Part shown: piece after piece, positions 46,137-57,560 of the stretch
How positions within the stretch are numbered: the stretch's first letter is position 1
Layout of the letters: each line of letters starts with the position of its first letter
Translations under genes and position numbers: made by a program
Notes under the pieces: generated by a model
Seen by the model: only the letters and a program-made list of their open reading frames with translations
Database searches by the model: none
Told to the model about the DNA's origin: nothing
Assembly (NCBI RefSeq): GCF_003387155.1
Contig: NZ_QUMT01000001.1
Coordinates: forward strand, 620,001 to 684,000
Length of the DNA: 64,000 nucleotides
From: Roseateles depolymerans
Lineage (GTDB): Bacteria; Pseudomonadota; Gammaproteobacteria; Burkholderiales; Burkholderiaceae_C
Direction of reading: 5' to 3'

Positions 46137-46177
46137 CGGACTGAGGACTGCGGTGGCTGATGTGGGTGGGCTGCGCT

Positions 46178-46282
46178 GGAAGGTGCAGGGCCGGGCACCT
46201 TTTGCTCCATGTCCCTCCTGTCCCGCTGCGCGGGCCATTCCTTCCTTGACTTCCGCAAAAGGCACCCGGCCCTGCACCTTCC
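46178..46282 (+). repeat. Hairpin element copy E (third of array, different core type)
   Basis: It starts exactly 146 nt after copy D. Arms 46178-46205 and 46255-46282 are nearly identical to those of C and D (2 mismatches within its own stem). Its 49-nt core (46206-46254) is instead of copy B's type, with CCCTCCTGTCCCGC and CTTGACTTCC. So arms and core have separate histories. Confidence 0.93.
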
Positions 46283-46386
46283 CGAACCGAGGACTGCTGC
46301 GGGTGACGTGGTGCGCCTTCTCAGACCGAGGACTGCGGCGGTTGCTTGGGCAGTGCGGTGGAGGGGGCACGTTGCTGGTGTTGTGA

Positions 46387-47295
<909 letters not shown>

Positions 47296-47410
47296 GACCC
47301 CAACCCGCTCCGAATCTCCGCCCGCCCGCATCGCGACGGATGGCTTGACAGTGGGGCTGCCGCGACGACTCGTATTCGGTTCAGAGTCGCAGGCTCGACG
47401 CAGAAGTAAG

Positions 47411-47461
47411 AACCTCTGGTGTTATTGCTCACTGAGACTGGGCAACGGCACCAGGGGTTTT
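47411..47461 (+). terminator. Probable terminator after kdsA
   Basis: An 18-bp stem (47411-47428 with 47442-47459; 14 Watson-Crick pairs, 3 G-U, 1 mismatch as RNA) around a 13-nt loop is followed by TTTTG. It lies about 115 nt after the kdsA stop. The stem closes with TTGC/GCAA like the hairpin elements nearby, but the loop is unrelated. The surrounding gap (47296-47660) has no gene. Confidence 0.5.
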
Positions 47462-47539
47462 GTCTTGATGGGAGCTACCGAGCCCGCACAGATTTCGGAG
47501 CCGCCTCATTCCTGAAGCCCTTGGGCGTGCACGGTGTCG

Positions 47540-47636
47540 GAAGCCGCCAACCGGGCCCCCTTTTGCGGAAGTATTAGGAGGAGGACCCGGAGGGTCCGGG
47601 GGACATGGAGCAAAAGGGGGCCCGGTTGGTGGCTTC
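47540..47636 (-). repeat. Hairpin element copy F (third core type)
   Basis: Arms 47540-47566 and 47610-47636 pair at 26 of 27 positions. The core (47567-47609) is 43 nt; on the minus strand it starts TCCATGTCCCCC and ends CTAATACTTCC, keeping the two ends of the family, while its middle is a new apical stem GGACCC-TCC-GGGTCC. It lies 25 nt past the wecB stop, sense to wecB, and between convergent kdsA and wecB. Confidence 0.92.
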
Positions 47637-47660
47637 AAGCGAAGTCAAAGAAACGCCCCC

Positions 47661-48788
47661 TCAGATCTGCGCCGCAAGAACCGAAACGATCCGCTTCGCC
47701 GCCGCCCCATCCCAAAGCGGTGGCCGCATCCCGCTCCCTGGCCGTTCACCGCGATCCAATGCCTCCAGGGTTGAATGTGCAGCGGCAAGAACCTTCGCTG
47801 CATCGACCCCCACCAGCCGATTGCTCCCCATCTCCACCGTGATCGGCCGCTCCGTGTTCTCGCGAATGGTGAGACACGGCACCCCCAGCGCCGTGGTTTC
47901 TTCCTGGAGTCCGCCGCTGTCGGTCAGCACCAGCGCCGCCTCACTCCACAGTGCCAGAAACGGACGATAGGGCAGGGGAGGCAGCAGCATCAGCGAGGGA
48001 GGAAGCCGCAACCCGAGCGCCTGAATCCGCCCCAGCGTCCGCGGATGCACCGGGAACAGCAACGGCAACCGCTCCGACAGCGTCGCCATGGCGTTCAGCA
48101 GTGCCGCCAATTGCACGGGATCGTCCACATTCGATGGCCGATGCAGCGTCACCACCCCATACCGTCCCGCAGCCTGCAGCGCCGACACCTGCTCCGCGCG
48201 CCCCTCCCATCCCTGCCGATCCACACCCGCCAGCAGCGCATGCTGATACAGCAGGTTGTCGACCATCACATGCCCGACCTCATGGATCTGCGCCTCGGCG
48301 TGCCCCTCCCGCCGCAGATGCGCCGTGGCACTCGGCTCGGTCGTGAACAGCCAGTCCGACATCGCATCCGTCGCGCGCCGGTTGATCTCCTCCGGCATCC
48401 GCATGTCACCGCTGCGCAGCCCCGCCTCCACATGCGCCACCCGCACGCCCAGCTTGCGGGCCACCAGCGCACATGCCAGCGTGGAGTCCACGTCCCCCAC
48501 CACCACACAGGCCGCAGGCCGGTCCGCCTGCACCACCGGCTCGTAAGCCTGGAGAATGCGGGCCGTCAGCTGCGCATGACTCCCGCCATGACAGCCCAGC
48601 GACACATCCGGCGGCGGCAAACCCAGCTCTTCAAAGAACACGCCACTCATCGCGTGATCCTGATGCTGACCGGTATGCACCAGCCGCCAGGCCAGCCGAC
48701 CATCGTCCCGCAACGCCCGCACCAGCGGCGCGAGCTTCATGAAATTCGGCCGCGCGCCGGCAATCAGATGAAGCAGCGGCGCAGCCAT
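47661..48788 (-). CDS. wecB: UDP-N-acetylglucosamine 2-epimerase (non-hydrolysing)
   Basis: 375 residues from the ATG at 48788; the frame is open upstream but that part is an Arg-rich shadow of rfbC. It interconverts UDP-GlcNAc and UDP-ManNAc. 'IAGARPNFMKLAPLVRAL', 'LVHTGQHQDHAMSG', 'VVGDVDSTLACALVARK', 'VAHVEAGLRSGDMRMPEEIN', 'LTDSGGLQEETTALGVPCLT' and 'RENTERPITVEMGSNRLVG' are all family landmarks, including the active-site Asp, Glu and His. It supplies a ManNAc donor, consistent with the GT26 enzyme at 35.3 kb. It is last in the rfbB-D-A-C-wecB unit, 13 nt after rfbC. Confidence 0.94.
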   Translation of the reverse strand: MAAPLLHLIAGARPNFMKLAPLVRALRDDGRLAWRLVHTGQHQDHAMSGVFFEELGLPPPDVSLGCHGGSHAQLTARILQAYEPVVQADRPAACVVVGDVDSTLACALVARKLGVRVAHVEAGLRSGDMRMPEEINRRATDAMSDWLFTTEPSATAHLRREGHAEAQIHEVGHVMVDNLLYQHALLAGVDRQGWEGRAEQVSALQAAGRYGVVTLHRPSNVDDPVQLAALLNAMATLSERLPLLFPVHPRTLGRIQALGLRLPPSLMLLPPLPYRPFLALWSEAALVLTDSGGLQEETTALGVPCLTIRENTERPITVEMGSNRLVGVDAAKVLAAAHSTLEALDRGERPGSGMRPPLWDGAAAKRIVSVLAAQI

Positions 48789-48801
48789 CGGCAGGTCTGC
48801 C

Positions 48802-49353
48802 TCAGTCGAAGAATTTTGCGTCCGCCAGCAGCGGCGCCTTCGCGTCCTTCTCCGCCAGCTTCGGCTCCACCCCGGTGTCCGGCCATTCAATGCCGATCGC
48901 CGGGTCATCCCACCGCACCGAGCCTTCCGCCTGCGGCGCATACAGATCGGTCGTCTTGTAGAGGAAGTCCGCCGTGTCGCTCAGCACCAGAAAGCCGTGC
49001 GCAAAACCCGGGGGAATCCACAGCTGGCGATGGTTGTCCCCGCTCAGCTCCACCCCCACCCACTTCCCAAAGCGCGGGCTGGACCGACGCATGTCCACCG
49101 CCACATCAAACACCGCACCCGCGGTGCAGCGCACCAGCTTGCCCTGCGCATGCGGCGCCAGCTGGAAATGCAGCCCCCGCAGCACGCCGCGGCTGGAGCG
49201 CGAATGGTTGTCCTGCACAAAACGCACGTCGGCACCGACAGCCGCATTGAACTTCGGCTCCGTCCAGCTTTCCATGAAGAACCCGCGTGCGTCTCCAAAC
49301 ACCTTGGGTTCAAGAATCATCACCTCCGGCAGCGCGGTCGGAATCACATTCAT
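48802..49353 (-). CDS. rfbC: dTDP-4-dehydrorhamnose 3,5-epimerase
   Basis: 183 residues from the ATG at 49353, which shares one base with the rfbA stop (TGATG); a TTG one codon upstream is an alternative. It is the third step of dTDP-L-rhamnose synthesis. RmlC landmarks: 'EPKVFGDARGFFMESW', 'FVQDNHSRSSRGVLRGLHFQ' with the catalytic His, 'VRCTAGAVFDVAVDMRRSSP' with the paired Asp, 'WIPPGFAHGFLVLSDTADFL' and 'YKTTDLYAPQAEGSVRWDDP'. The order B-D-A-C in one minus-strand operon is standard. Confidence 0.96.
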   Translation of the reverse strand: MNVIPTALPEVMILEPKVFGDARGFFMESWTEPKFNAAVGADVRFVQDNHSRSSRGVLRGLHFQLAPHAQGKLVRCTAGAVFDVAVDMRRSSPRFGKWVGVELSGDNHRQLWIPPGFAHGFLVLSDTADFLYKTTDLYAPQAEGSVRWDDPAIGIEWPDTGVEPKLAEKDAKAPLLADAKFFD

Positions 49354-50267
49354 CAAAACACCTTCTCGTTGAGCAATTGCTTCAGGTATTGGCCATACCC
49401 GTTCTTCAGCATTGGTTGCGCCAAACGCTCAACTTGTTCCGCAGTGATCCATCCCCGGCGGTACGCAATTTCTTCCGGACAGGCCACCTTCAACCCCTGG
49501 CGCTTTTCCAGGGTCGCAATGAACTGGCCCGCTTCCAGCAGGCTGTCATGCGTGCCGGTGTCCAGCCATGCATAACCGCGGCCCATGATCTCCACCTTCA
49601 GCTGCTGCATCTGCAGATACCGCGCATTGACGTCGGTGATCTCCAGCTCGCCGCGGGGGCTCGGCTTGATGTCCGCCGCAATGTCGCACACCTGGTGGTC
49701 GTAGAAATACAGGCCCGTCACCGCATAGTTGCTCTTGGGCTTGAGCGGCTTCTCTTCGATGCTCAAGGCCCGCTTGCCATCATCGAAGGCCACCACGCCG
49801 TAACGCTCCGGATCATGCACATGGTAGGCAAAGACCGTTGCGCCTTCCGTGCGCTCGTCCGCCGCGCGCAGCAGGCCCAGCAGGTCGTGACCGTAGAAGA
49901 TGTTGTCGCCCAGCACCAGGGCACTGGGGGCGCCGTTGATGAAGTCGCGGCCCAGGATGAAGGCCTGGGCCAGGCCGTCCGGCGACGGCTGCACGCAATA
50001 CTCCAGCCGGATGCCCCAGCGCGACCCGTCGCCCAGCAGCGCCTCGAAGCGCGGCAGGTCCTGCGGTGTGCTGATCAGCAGGATGTCCCTGATGCCCGCC
50101 AGCATCAGGGTGCTCAGCGGGTAGTACACCATCGGCTTGTCGTAGACCGGCAGCAACTGCTTGCTCAGCGCCAGCGTCGCCGGGTGCAGGCGCGTGCCGG
50201 AGCCCCCCGCCAAAATGATGCCCTTGCGGGAAGTGGTCTCGGAGGAAGTCTGGGGAGTGGTCGACAT
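49353..50267 (-). CDS. rfbA: Glucose-1-phosphate thymidylyltransferase
   Basis: 304 residues from the ATG at 50267. It makes dTDP-glucose from dTTP and glucose-1-phosphate, the first step of the rhamnose pathway. '[20 protein letters not shown]' is the nucleotidyl-binding signature with the catalytic Arg, '[20 protein letters not shown]' the adjoining block, '[14 protein letters not shown]' the metal Asp, and '[20 protein letters not shown]' the sugar site. Start chosen because upstream sequence overlaps rfbD and is not conserved. One-base overlap with rfbC. Confidence 0.96.
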   Translation of the reverse strand: MSTTPQTSSETTSRKGIILAGGSGTRLHPATLALSKQLLPVYDKPMVYYPLSTLMLAGIRDILLISTPQDLPRFEALLGDGSRWGIRLEYCVQPSPDGLAQAFILGRDFINGAPSALVLGDNIFYGHDLLGLLRAADERTEGATVFAYHVHDPERYGVVAFDDGKRALSIEEKPLKPKSNYAVTGLYFYDHQVCDIAADIKPSPRGELEITDVNARYLQMQQLKVEIMGRGYAWLDTGTHDSLLEAGQFIATLEKRQGLKVACPEEIAYRRGWITAEQVERLAQPMLKNGYGQYLKQLLNEKVF

Positions 50268-50275
50268 GCGGGGCC

Positions 50276-51157
50276 TCACAGGATCTCGTCCAGCATCCGG
50301 TCCACGCCCGTCTGCCACTGGGGCAGCACCAGGCCAAACCGGGATTGCAGGCGGCGGTTGTCCAGACGTGAATTGAGCGGGCGTGGCGCCGGCACCGGAT
50401 AGGCCGAGGTGGGAATGGCCTCCACCTGGTCCGGCTGCACCTTCAGGGCCACCCCCTTGGCAGCGGCACGGCGCAGCACATGCTGCGCATACTGGTGCCA
50501 GTTGGTCTCGCCACTGGCCACGGCGTGATAGGTGCCGCACAGCGAGCGGTCGGCCAGGGCGCCGCGGATCATGTGCGCACTGATGTCTGCCAGCAGGTCG
50601 GCCCCGGTGGGCGCGCCCACCTGGTCGGCCACCACCTTCAACTGCTCGCGTTCAGCGGCCAGGCGCAGCATGGTCTTGGCAAAGTTGCCCCCGCGCGCGG
50701 CATAGACCCAGCTGGTGCGCAGCACCAGTGCGTCCACGCCCTGCTCGGCGATCAACTGCTCGCCTTCGAGCTTGGTGCGGCCGTAGACGCTCAGCGGGCC
50801 GGTGGCTGCCGATTCATCGCGGGGCTGATCCCCACTGCCGTCAAACACATAGTCGGTGCTGTAGTGCACCAGCAGCGCCCCGGTCGCACGCGCTTGCGCG
50901 GCCAGCAGGCCCACCGCGGCGGCATTGATCTGACGGGCCGCCGCCGCATCAGACTCGGCCTTGTCCACGGCGGTATAGGCCGCTGCATTCACGATCACGT
51001 CCGGCGCCACGCGCTGGACCGTGGCGGCCAGCCGGTCGTTGTCGGAGAGGTCGCCCCCTTCGTGGCGGTCCAGCGCCACGAGGGTGCCCAGCGGCGCCAG
51101 GGCGCGTTGCAGCTCCCAGCCCAGTTGTCCGGTCTTGCCCAGCAAAAGCAGTTTCAT
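50276..51157 (-). CDS. rfbD: dTDP-4-dehydrorhamnose reductase
   Basis: 293 residues. It reduces dTDP-4-keto-L-rhamnose to dTDP-L-rhamnose with NAD(P)H. '[20 protein letters not shown]' is the RmlD Rossmann motif, '[20 protein letters not shown]' the conserved middle, '[20 protein letters not shown]' the catalytic Thr region and '[12 protein letters not shown]' the Y-x-x-x-K. It is 8 nt before rfbA and 9 nt after rfbB in the transcript order. Confidence 0.96.
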   Translation of the reverse strand: MKLLLLGKTGQLGWELQRALAPLGTLVALDRHEGGDLSDNDRLAATVQRVAPDVIVNAAAYTAVDKAESDAAAARQINAAAVGLLAAQARATGALLVHYSTDYVFDGSGDQPRDESAATGPLSVYGRTKLEGEQLIAEQGVDALVLRTSWVYAARGGNFAKTMLRLAAEREQLKVVADQVGAPTGADLLADISAHMIRGALADRSLCGTYHAVASGETNWHQYAQHVLRRAAAKGVALKVQPDQVEAIPTSAYPVPAPRPLNSRLDNRRLQSRFGLVLPQWQTGVDRMLDEIL

Positions 51158-51166
51158 GGCCGCGCC

Positions 51167-52237
51167 TCAGTTCGTCTGGCCTGCGCCGTATTGCTTCGAC
51201 ACCCAGTCGCGGTAGGCCCCCGACTGCACACGAGCCACCCAGTCCTCGTTCGACAGATACCACTGCACCGTCTTGCGGATGCCGGTCTCGAAGGTCTCGG
51301 CCGGACGCCAGCCCAGCTCTCGCTCGATCTTGCGGGCGTCGATCGCGTAGCGCCGGTCGTGGCCCGGACGGTCCTTCACATAGGTGATCAACCGGCTGTA
51401 GGGCCCCGCCGCATCCGGACGCAGTTCATCCAGCAGCGCGCAGACCGTGCGCACGATGTCGATGTTGGCCTTCTCGTTCCAGCCGCCGATGTTGTAGGTC
51501 TCGCCGACGCGCCCCCCCGCCAGCACCGCGCGAATGCCGGAGCAATGGTCGGTCACATACAGCCAGTCGCGGATCTGCTGACCATCGCCATACACCGGCA
51601 GCGGCTTGCCGGCCAGCGCATTGACGATCATCAGCGGGATCAGCTTCTCCGGGAAGTGATAGGGTCCGTAGTTATTGCTGCAATTTGTGGTCACCACCGG
51701 CAACCCATACGTGTGATGCCAGGCCCGCACCAGATGGTCACTCGCCGCCTTGGACGCGGAGTAGGGGCTGTTGGGTTCGTAGGGATTGGTTTCGGAGAAC
51801 GGCGGGTCTTGCGGCTGGAGCGAGCCATAGACCTCGTCGGTGGAGACGTGATGGAAGCGGAAGCCGTCGCGGGTTTCGCCTTCGAGCGTGCCCCAATAGG
51901 CGCGAGCCGCTTCCAGCAGGGTGAAGGTGCCTTCCACATTCGTGCGCATGAAGGCGCCCGGGCCGTGGATGGACCGGTCCACATGGCTTTCCGCCGCGAA
52001 GTGGACGATGGCACGGGGACGATGGGTGGCCAGCAACTGGTCCACGAGTGCGCGGTCGCAGATGTCGCCCTGCACGAAGACGTGGCGGGCATCGTCCTTC
52101 AGGCTGGCCAGATTCTCCAGATTGCCGGCATAGGTCAGCGCATCCAGGTTGACCACAGGCTCGTCCGACGAGCGAAGCCAGTCCAGCACGAAGTTGCTGC
52201 CGATGAAACCGGCACCGCCGGTGACGAGGATCGTCAT
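51167..52237 (-). CDS. rfbB: dTDP-glucose 4,6-dehydratase
   Basis: 356 residues from the ATG at 52237. It forms dTDP-4-keto-6-deoxyglucose. '[18 protein letters not shown]', '[20 protein letters not shown]', '[13 protein letters not shown]' (Thr-Asp-Glu catalytic set), '[20 protein letters not shown]' (Y-x-x-x-K) and '[20 protein letters not shown]' are all RmlB hallmarks. It is first in the rhamnose operon; the promoter should be within 52238-52509. Confidence 0.97.
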   Translation of the reverse strand: MTILVTGGAGFIGSNFVLDWLRSSDEPVVNLDALTYAGNLENLASLKDDARHVFVQGDICDRALVDQLLATHRPRAIVHFAAESHVDRSIHGPGAFMRTNVEGTFTLLEAARAYWGTLEGETRDGFRFHHVSTDEVYGSLQPQDPPFSETNPYEPNSPYSASKAASDHLVRAWHHTYGLPVVTTNCSNNYGPYHFPEKLIPLMIVNALAGKPLPVYGDGQQIRDWLYVTDHCSGIRAVLAGGRVGETYNIGGWNEKANIDIVRTVCALLDELRPDAAGPYSRLITYVKDRPGHDRRYAIDARKIERELGWRPAETFETGIRKTVQWYLSNEDWVARVQSGAYRDWVSKQYGAGQTN

Positions 52238-52509
52238 GAGTCGAATATCCCTTATAGCTCGCAAAAATGGATCTGCCGTCAACGCCTCGTCGCGACCCGG
52301 CTCTGGCGGAGGCAATCAGCGGCTGAGTCAGCAGCGCGCCGCACTCCGGTTCATCCACCGTTGTTCGTGCAAACCGCTCTCAGGCCGGTCAGGCCCTCTG
52401 CCTCTGCCTCTGCGCCTCCGCCCCTGCGCAGCCAGCCTCGCGCTTCAGCAGCGGGCGAGCGTTGGCGTCGGCCTTGCTCGCCTCACCGGCATGAGCGGCA
52501 TGAGCGGCC

Positions 52510-53790
<1,281 letters not shown>

Positions 53791-53882
53791 GGCCTTCTCC
53801 TCTTCAAGCGTGCGCTTCTTGTCCTGTCACGGACGTCTTTGTAGCCGGCTTTGTATCCGGTTTTGAGCGCGCCGCCGATCCC

Positions 53883-55262
53883 TCAGTTGCGGCCGTAGGT
53901 GTCCTGGTAGCGGACGATGTCGTCTTCGCCCAGATAAGACCCGGACTGCACCTCGATGATTTCCAGCGGCACCTTGCCCGGATTGGACAGGCGATGCACC
54001 TGGCCCAGCGGGATGTAGGTGGACTGGTTTTCGGTCAGCAGGATGGTCTTGTCGCCGTTGACGACCTCGGCCGTGCCGGACACCACGATCCAGTGCTCCG
54101 CCCGGTGGTGATGCATCTGCAGGCTGAGCGAGGCGCCCGGCTTGACCATGATGCGCTTGACCTGGAAGCGCTCACCCATGTCGATGCTGTCGTACCAGCC
54201 CCAGGGGCGGTGCACCTTGCGGTGCAGGTTGTGCTCGCCCCGCTGGCTGGCGGTGAGGGAATTGACGATCTTCTTGACGTCCTGGCTCTTGCTGCGGTCG
54301 GCCACCAGCACCGCGTCCGGCGTTTCCACCACCACAATGTTGTCCAGGCCAACGGCCGACACCAGGCGGCTGGTGGCATGCACCAGCGTGTTGCGGCTGT
54401 CGGCAATGATGGCGTCGCCGCGGCTGGCATTGCCGTCATCGTCCTTGGGCGCCACCTGCCAGACCGCTTCCCAGGCGCCCAGGTCGTTCCAGCCGGCGTC
54501 CAGCGGCACCATGCGCAGCGGGAATTCGCTGCCGGGGCAGTGCTCCATCACCGCATAGTCGATGGATTCGCTGGGGACCTGCGCAAACGCGTCCTTGGCC
54601 GGGCGCACAAAGGCCCCGTCGGCACTGCGGCCGTCGAAGGATGCGCGGGTGGCGGCTTCGATGTCGGGACGGAAGCGCTGCAGGGCCTTGATCCAGGTCG
54701 AGGCGCGCAGCACAAACATGCCGCTGTTCCAGAAGTAGCTGCCTTCGTCCAGATAACGCTGGGCCGTGTCGGCATCCGGCTTTTCGACGAAGGCCTCGAC
54801 CCGCAGGCCGTTGCCGTCCGCCTGGCCGCGGATATAGCCATAACCCGTTTCGGGACGATCCGGCGTGATGCCCAGGATGACGATGGCGCCGTCCTGCGCC
54901 TGGCGGATGGCCGTCTGCACGGCGGTGGTGAAGGCATCGGCCTGCGTGACGGTCTGGTCCGCCGGGGCGACCACCAGCACCGGATCGGTCCCGCCCTGCA
55001 GCACGGCGCTGGGGCTCATGTGCTGCTCGCGCAGTTGGTCCAGCACCATGAAGCGGTGTTCTTCATTGCCCACCACCAGCGGGGCGCTGACGGCGATGTC
55101 CTCGGCGCCCAGCGTCGCCAGGCGGTCCGCCGCCTGCTGGAACAGGCTGGTGTTGCCGCTCAGGATCAGGAACTGCTTCGGGTAGCCCGCGCGGGACAGC
55201 GGCCACAGCCGCGTTCCACTGCCACCGGCCATGATCACCGGTAGGACGTCGATCTTGCTCAA
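53883..55262 (-). CDS. manC: Mannose-1-phosphate guanylyltransferase / mannose-6-phosphate isomerase
   Basis: 459 residues from a TTG at 55262 that overlaps the galE stop. A type II bifunctional enzyme (AlgA/CpsB/XanB). The N-terminal GDP-mannose pyrophosphorylase domain has '[20 protein letters not shown]' and 'RVEAFVEKPDADTAQRYL'. The C-terminal phosphomannose isomerase cupin has 'RPWGWYDSIDMGERFQVKRI', 'LQMHHHRAEHWIVVSGTAEV' with metal-binding His, and 'YIPLGQVHRLSNPGKVPLEI'. It makes GDP-mannose for the EPS. Confidence 0.95.
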   Translation of the reverse strand: MSKIDVLPVIMAGGSGTRLWPLSRAGYPKQFLILSGNTSLFQQAADRLATLGAEDIAVSAPLVVGNEEHRFMVLDQLREQHMSPSAVLQGGTDPVLVVAPADQTVTQADAFTTAVQTAIRQAQDGAIVILGITPDRPETGYGYIRGQADGNGLRVEAFVEKPDADTAQRYLDEGSYFWNSGMFVLRASTWIKALQRFRPDIEAATRASFDGRSADGAFVRPAKDAFAQVPSESIDYAVMEHCPGSEFPLRMVPLDAGWNDLGAWEAVWQVAPKDDDGNASRGDAIIADSRNTLVHATSRLVSAVGLDNIVVVETPDAVLVADRSKSQDVKKIVNSLTASQRGEHNLHRKVHRPWGWYDSIDMGERFQVKRIMVKPGASLSLQMHHHRAEHWIVVSGTAEVVNGDKTILLTENQSTYIPLGQVHRLSNPGKVPLEIIEVQSGSYLGEDDIVRYQDTYGRN

Positions 55263-56287
55263 ACTTCTGCTCCCTCAAAGCCATTGGGATTGCCGGACTG
55301 CCAACGCCAGCTGTCCTCGCACATCCGCGCCAGGTCGTATTTTGCCGTCCATCCGAGGCGTTCCCGGGCGAGTGTGGGGTCGGCATAGCAGGCCGCGACA
55401 TCGCCGGGACGGCGCGGAGCGATTTCATAAGGGATCTCGCGGCCGCTGGCCTTGGCGAAAGCGTTGACCAGCTCCAGCACGCTGTAGCCGCGGCCGGTGC
55501 CGAGGTTGACCCAGATGGATTCCTTCCCGTCCAGCAGGAAGCGCAGCGCCGCGACATGGCCTTCGGCCAGGTCCACCACGTGGATGTAGTCGCGCACGCC
55601 GGTGCCGTCCGGGGTGTCGTAGTCGTTGCCAAAGACGCTCAGCTTGGCGCGGCGACCCACCGCCACCTGGGTGACGTAGGGCATGAGGTTGTTGGGAATG
55701 CCGCGCGGGTCTTCGCCGATGCGGCCGCTTTCGTGGGCACCGACCGGATTGAAATAACGCAGGCAGGCGGTCTGCCAGGCGGGATCGGACGCGCCCAGGT
55801 CGCGCAGGATGCCCTCGCCAATCAGTTTCGTGGCGCCATAGGGATTGACCGCCATCAGCTCGGCATCCTCGCGCAGCGGCAGCGAGCGCGGCTGGCCGTA
55901 GACGGTGGCGCTGGACGAAAACACGATGCGCTTGCAGCCGTGGCGCTGCATCACCTCGCACACCGTCAACAGGCCGTCGAGGTTGTTGCGGTAGTAGCTC
56001 AGCGGCTTGGCGGTGGATTCGCCCACCGCCTTGAAGGCCGCAAAGTGCACCACAGCGGCGGGCTGGTACTCGCTGAACACGCGGTCCAGCGCCGCCGCAT
56101 CACACACATCCAGCTTCTCGAACAGCGGCGTCTGGCCGCTCAGCTCGGCCAGCCGGTCCAGGACCTTGGGTGAGCTGTTGCTGAAGTTGTCCACGCCGAT
56201 CACGCGATAACCCGCGGCCAGCAGCGCCAGCCAGGTGTGGGAAGCGATGTAGCCGGTCGCGCCGGTCAACAAGATGGTGGTGCTCAT
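55259..56287 (-). CDS. galE: UDP-glucose 4-epimerase
   Basis: 342 residues. It interconverts UDP-Glc and UDP-Gal. 'ILLTGATGYIASHTWLALLA' is the NAD site; the third Gly of the usual G-x-x-G-x-x-G is Ala here (GYIASH for GYIGSH). 'VVHFAAFKAVGESTAKPLSY', 'FSSSATVYGQPRSLPL' (catalytic Ser/Thr), 'NPYGATKLIGEGIL' (Y-x-x-x-K), 'RYFNPVGAHESGRIGEDP' and 'VRDYIHVVDLAEGHVAAL' are all GalE landmarks. It heads the galE-manC pair and overlaps manC by 4 nt. Confidence 0.96.
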   Translation of the reverse strand: MSTTILLTGATGYIASHTWLALLAAGYRVIGVDNFSNSSPKVLDRLAELSGQTPLFEKLDVCDAAALDRVFSEYQPAAVVHFAAFKAVGESTAKPLSYYRNNLDGLLTVCEVMQRHGCKRIVFSSSATVYGQPRSLPLREDAELMAVNPYGATKLIGEGILRDLGASDPAWQTACLRYFNPVGAHESGRIGEDPRGIPNNLMPYVTQVAVGRRAKLSVFGNDYDTPDGTGVRDYIHVVDLAEGHVAALRFLLDGKESIWVNLGTGRGYSVLELVNAFAKASGREIPYEIAPRRPGDVAACYADPTLARERLGWTAKYDLARMCEDSWRWQSGNPNGFEGAEV

Positions 56288-56305
56288 TCTGGGTCCCTGG
56301 TGGTC

Positions 56306-57532
56306 TTACTGGATCACGCCCTGCACATAGCAGCCGGCCGTGTAGGCATCGTAGGTGTAGAGCAGGCTGTAGGAGCTGCGGCTCTGGCGGTTGTAGCTGC
56401 AACCCACGGTCACCGCGCGGGTGGCCTGCCAGCTGATGCCGGCGTTGTAGAAACGGCTGCTGTCGCTGTTGCCGGTGTTGAAATTGCGGTCGTCACGGCT
56501 GACCCGCGAATAGCCGCCGCCTGCGGTCAGGCTCAGCTTGCCGGTCAGGCGGTAGCTGCCCTGCACCTGGGCGGAGGTGGTGATGCGGTTGTAGTCCGAC
56601 ACCACGTTGGCCACGCCCAGGTAGTAGGTTTCCACGCCGGTGTCGCGGGAGATCTGGGTGCTGAGGTTCCAGCGACCGCCCGGCCGCCAGTCCCAGATCA
56701 GCGAGCCGGTGACGCCATTGAAGTTGTCGGCATTGCTGCGGCTGATGCGGGCATTGAGGTTGGACGACCCGGTCAGCGTCCAGCCGGCCGTCAGGTCCAG
56801 GTCCCGGCGGGAGTACTTGAAGTCGGTGTCGGTCGTGTGGCCCTTGGTGTAGCGACCGGCCACGCCGAAGCGCCACTGGCTGCTGGGGCTGTAGGTCAGG
56901 CCCAGCGAGGTGGCGCCCTGCCGGTATTCCTGGCTGACATAGCTGGCCAGGGAATAGTCACGCGTCCGGTAGACATAACCGCCTTCCAGCGCCAGCGGCG
57001 TGGTGGAGGGCAGGCCCAGGCGGACGGTGCCCTCGGCACTCTGGTCGGTCTGGATGTTGCGGTCGGTGGTGGGCGCGATCTGCGAGGTGGCGTTGTAGTC
57101 GGCCAGGTAGCGCTTGCGCAGATAGGTCAGGTTGCCGGAGAGATCACCCACGGTGGACCAGTCCATGCCGGTGCGGATGTCAAAACCCCGGTTGTTGAGC
57201 TGGTCGTTGTGGTTGTAGCGGTTGTCCATCCACTTGGTGTTGGCATAGAGCCGCTGGCGTCCCAGCCGCACGTCGGCGCCGCCCAGCAGGGTCAGGGTGG
57301 TGAACTGGTCGCTGTTCTCGGCGCTGTTCTCGCGAAAGACGTTGTTCGCATACTGCTGCGACAGCGCCGCCCCCAGATACCAGGGGGCGCCACTGCTCTG
57401 GGCCGAGGCGCCAGCGCTGGCACCCAGCAGGCCGGCCGCCAGCAGCCAGGGCAGCGCCGCCGGGCGTGCGCAGGGAGACGTCTGGCGTGACAGGCGCGGC
57501 AGGCGGGGCAGGCGATGAAGGGGGGTCATCAC
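56306..57532 (-). CDS. epsL: EpsL-like outer-membrane beta-barrel protein of the XrtB EPS locus
   Basis: 408 residues from a GTG at 57532 with AGGAG about 8 nt upstream; ATG 57529 is the alternative. A signal peptide ends near 'GASAQ' (about residue 43). The mature protein is built of alternating amphipathic strands rich in Tyr, Asn, Thr and Ser with aromatic ends, as in outer-membrane barrels: 'YLGAALSQQYANNVFRENSA', 'LSLTAGGGYSRVSRDDRNFN', 'YTYDAYTAGCYVQGVIQ' at the C-terminus. Such proteins in exosortase-B loci are called EpsL and are proposed as outer-membrane porins for EPS secretion; that role is inferred. Confidence 0.82.
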   Translation of the reverse strand: MMTPLHRLPRLPRLSRQTSPCARPAALPWLLAAGLLGASAGASAQSSGAPWYLGAALSQQYANNVFRENSAENSDQFTTLTLLGGADVRLGRQRLYANTKWMDNRYNHNDQLNNRGFDIRTGMDWSTVGDLSGNLTYLRKRYLADYNATSQIAPTTDRNIQTDQSAEGTVRLGLPSTTPLALEGGYVYRTRDYSLASYVSQEYRQGATSLGLTYSPSSQWRFGVAGRYTKGHTTDTDFKYSRRDLDLTAGWTLTGSSNLNARISRSNADNFNGVTGSLIWDWRPGGRWNLSTQISRDTGVETYYLGVANVVSDYNRITTSAQVQGSYRLTGKLSLTAGGGYSRVSRDDRNFNTGNSDSSRFYNAGISWQATRAVTVGCSYNRQSRSSYSLLYTYDAYTAGCYVQGVIQ

Positions 57533-57560
57533 GAGTGGGCTCCTGATTCTTCTTGGGGGG

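Noticed and set aside
45886-46282. CRISPR-like array at the three 146-bp repeats
   Set aside because: The repeats are long palindromes, the spacers are themselves repeated rather than unique, and no cas gene is present.
45917-46386. Short open frames starting at ATGTCATTCC in each hairpin element copy
   Set aside because: They arise because the repeated core is open in this frame; there is no ribosome site and each runs into unrelated flanks.
53994-55244. A 416-residue plus-strand open frame opposite manC
   Set aside because: It is a shadow of the bifunctional manC gene, whose motifs are complete on minus.
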